Source: Albifimbria verrucaria (lineage: Eukaryota > Ascomycota > Sordariomycetes > Hypocreales > Stachybotryaceae). Taken from it: a stretch of DNA of 64,000 bases. Both the position numbers and the translations under genes were made by a program. Positions 61,651 to 64,000 of the stretch are shown here, piece by piece. The stretch is from NCBI GenBank assembly GCA_020081605.1, contig JAHREC010000049.1, positions 1,798,001 to 1,862,000 of the forward strand, written 5' to 3'. The notes beneath the pieces are model-generated. The model was not told where the DNA came from. It saw only the letters and a list, made by a program, of their open reading frames with translations, and made no database searches. Each line of letters begins with the position of its first letter. Within the stretch, counting starts at the first letter, position 1.

Positions 61651-62922
61651 TCATATTGCAAGTCTCTCTCCTCGAGCATTATGCCACCACCGGACGCATT
61701 TCCACATGTCGTCGTTCCAATCACCAACCAAGGACCTGTACTTCTTCATGAACCATATCGCTGGCTCCCAGCTCCGCATGTCCCAGGGAACGCCAGCTTC
61801 CATGCCCATGCTGTTCTGTTGTCCACCCCAGCAGATGAGTCCACCTATGCAAATATCATGGCACAGCTCTTCTTCGTCAAGCAGGGGAGGATCGTGACGA
61901 AGCGCCTCCAAGGCCTTCTTGCGGAAAGTTCGCCATGGCAGCACATCCTAATGCAGGTATGGACATGTTAGTTTAATAATAGTCACTGACAAGGATCCGG
62001 AGAAAGATCCGTACCAAATATGGGTGGTGACCAAAAGTGAGTTGTATGTCACAGGGCTGCAAGTCAGGGGTGAGATCGCTGAACCTTGGGCGGACAACAT
62101 CTAATTGTGAAGGCTCATGGCCTACATCGAGTCCAGGACAGAAAATGCTGGCGCCATCATCTATCATAACAGCTTCTACATCGGTCATGCCTAGGGCGTA
62201 ACAATTGGCAAAGATGGCACCAAACAGACCAGACTCGGCGGCATAGATCCTCGAAAGCTGCGCCGGACTCATGGGGCCTGAAGCGTGCTGGTTAATAAAC
62301 AAGGCAAAACGCCGCGCTTCCAACTGCAGCCTTGTATGCGTAGGGCCCTGGCGAGGGCGTGCTGATACCCAGTTGCCATGGTCATAACTGGGAGACCTGC
62401 GAGAACTGAGGTTGGTCGCGCCCGCAGGCTCGGTAACCTGGGACTGTAGGTGCTGCAGCAACTCGACTTTCTGACTCGGAGAAAGATGACGGATGCTGTT
62501 TAGAATAGCTAGAACGCTGCTGTCTGGCGCGGCACTCGGCGTTGGTTGGCTCCTGGCGAGAGAAAGATGCTGATCGGTAGATTGAGGTTCATTTGACGGT
62601 GAAGTTGAAGCGTGACTCAAGAGGGATGGATTCACGAGGCTACTTGGGCTTGATTCAAATGACTGAGGGTCAGACGTAGAGGCATACGTCGAAGTCGGCT
62701 CTGGAGCGAGCCCATCGTCCCCTTCGTCTAATAATTGAGTGAGGAGGTCTAGTTTCTGCTTCCTCTTCTCACCTACGCTGTCAACATCAGCAGGGCCACA
62801 TCAAAGTGCGGGTTTAGGGTGCAGACGGTAATTGCGCGCCGCGATGCGGTTTTGCTCTCGTCGAGCATCTAGATTCCGCCGATTGGGAGGCTTCTTCTTT
62901 TTGCGTCGTTGCTGGGAGCCAT
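61651..62922 (-). CDS. bZIP transcription factor with C-terminal DUF3425
   Basis: Fungal-specific bZIP regulator. A short basic start (MAPSNDAKKKKPP) leads to the basic region NLDARREQNRIAARNYR, the N-x-x-A-A-R-N-Y-R motif of the Yap/Pap-like group, then intron 62773-62826 and GEKRKQKLDLLTQLLDE. A Ser/Pro-rich middle follows. After intron 61948-62014 comes the DUF3425 end: PYL, LPWRTFRKKALEAL, DEEELCHDICIGGL and VPWDMRSWEPAIWFMKKY with RWWHNARGERLAI. T5 at 62898-62902 (A run on the coding strand) is one base short. Repaired length is 383 aa. The short leucine zipper is typical of this class. Target genes unknown. Confidence 0.88.
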
Positions 62923-64000
62923 GGTAGATGGCAGCATTCAGCAGTGGCTTACATGACGTCTGTCGGTGGCCGTGAGGCTGGGTCAGGTTGGCTGATTTCA
63001 GGTGGGGGTGGGCAGGAGGCCAAGCAATGCCTTGTATTATTTCACAGTACATGCAGAGGGTCAGGCTACGAGCGATGCGTGATTACGGCTGAGTTGCAAG
63101 AATATGCAATATTTTACAAAGAGCTATTTTGTTTCCCTCGCTGGACTAAGCTATGGTTATGGAGACTCTACGTCAGCGTGATGTAGAGGGATGTCATTCT
63201 TGGCCCGCGAACCAAGAGACACACCCTGGTTGGCATCGAGTTGGTCCAATATCTCGTGAGTGAAATTGCCTCGGGGCGGCTCGCAGGATGGGTTAATACT
63301 TAATATGGAAAGGTTCAAAAGACGCTGGAGACGAGGAGAAGCTCGTGGAAAGTGCTGGCGATGACTTCGAGGTCCACGATCACGGCAATACCTGGCCAGC
63401 ATCGTGTTGGTAATAATCTATGCATGATGGGGGCGTCTGCCTAAGTGCAGGTCGGATCATGAGCCGGGCTGAGATGATTTGTGATCAGTCAGACAAGTAG
63501 TTCATCGAGGTAGAAGGCAAGTGGGTGGTAGGTAACCACGGGCTGCTACTCAAATAGGGAGACAGTGGCTAGGCAGTTGTTAAAAAGGTATAAAAGAATT
63601 CCAAGAATAGGCATATAGGAGGTAGGTAGTTAATTACCTTGCCTAACTTATGTTAGTTGAACAGCAGCCTGGGTGTTCACAAAGGCAGCATGACCAGCAG
63701 CAAAGTGCACTTGCAATAACCAGCAGCGTACCGACCTACCTACGGATTATAGAGGCTGCCAATGGAGCGGTGGTTGTTAGCATTAATAATGGAGAGGGAT
63801 ACGTCAGGTACCGAGGTACTTTAGGTTGTGCTTTCACTTGCGCATGTCGCCGTCGGCTGGACCAAAGTGGCACCCCCAAAAGTGGACATGCAAAAGTGAA
63901 GACTCTGTTTTTTCGCCTCTGCGGCCAGAACTACAACCCCATCTTTTTTTTTTCTTCTGCTTCTTCTTTCGGAGAAGAGGTACGCGCTGTGGGTCGCATC
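62923..64000. promoter_or_regulatory. Upstream region of the bZIP gene
   Basis: No gene recognised to the window edge. GGTAGGTAGGTA-like and TACCTACC motifs occur near 63620 and 63735. A pyrimidine tract with a T run lies at about 63945-63970. Confidence 0.5.

Overview
The window is nuclear DNA of a filamentous ascomycete (Pezizomycotina). Sordariomycetes fits best, which is an inference from protein similarity I recognise and not from a search. The evidence is many 45-175 nt spliceosomal introns (mostly 50-80 nt) with GTAAGT/GTATGC-type donors, CTAAC/CTGAC branch sites and YAG acceptors, 5' leaders rich in CT and GGTACCTA motifs, and fungal-only families such as DUF3818 PX proteins and bZIP-DUF3425 factors.

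Layout from left to right: a 5'-truncated BAR-PH-ArfGAP gene (+), a Chk2/Rad53-type FHA kinase (+), eIF3m (+), an organelle-targeted uridylate kinase (-), a GRF zinc-finger coiled-coil gene (+), a 3-dehydroshikimate dehydratase-like gene (-), succinate dehydrogenase flavoprotein (-), a PX-DUF3818 lipid-binding protein (-), a tail-anchored coiled-coil gene (-) and CGR1 (-). A 4.7 kb gene-poor stretch (26.3-31.0 kb) follows. Then come a proline/serine-rich 'cell wall proline-rich' protein (+), a His-rich membrane protein (-), an initiator tRNA-Met (-), an ERJ5-like DnaJ (+), a PAQR/Izh receptor (+), a MARVEL-like membrane protein (-), an HSPA12-type Hsp70 (-) divergently paired with a coiled-coil gene (+), GPATCH11 (+), a CLIP-170 homologue (-), an anchored helical-repeat protein (-), NOP14 (+) and a bZIP-DUF3425 factor (-). 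The genes are mainly housekeeping (translation, ribosome biogenesis, respiration, checkpoint, membrane traffic, cytoskeleton). They do not form one pathway or a secondary-metabolite cluster.

Two points affect every entry. First, about 40 positions in 19 genes need a one-base correction to keep a conserved reading frame. Nearly all are single missing bases, most often a run of C or G one base short. After correction every summed exon length is divisible by three. This looks like a consensus-sequence error and not mass pseudogenisation. Second, the initiator tRNA-Met gene near 36.8 kb carries a 57-nt insertion between positions 26 and 27, not at the canonical 37/38 site. The insertion starts GTAAGT, has GCTAAT 12 nt before its end and finishes TAG, so it looks exactly like the spliceosomal introns of the neighbouring protein genes. 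This is the most unusual element I found. Two diverged copies of a small inverted-repeat element (50.1 and 61.2 kb) form a candidate MITE family.
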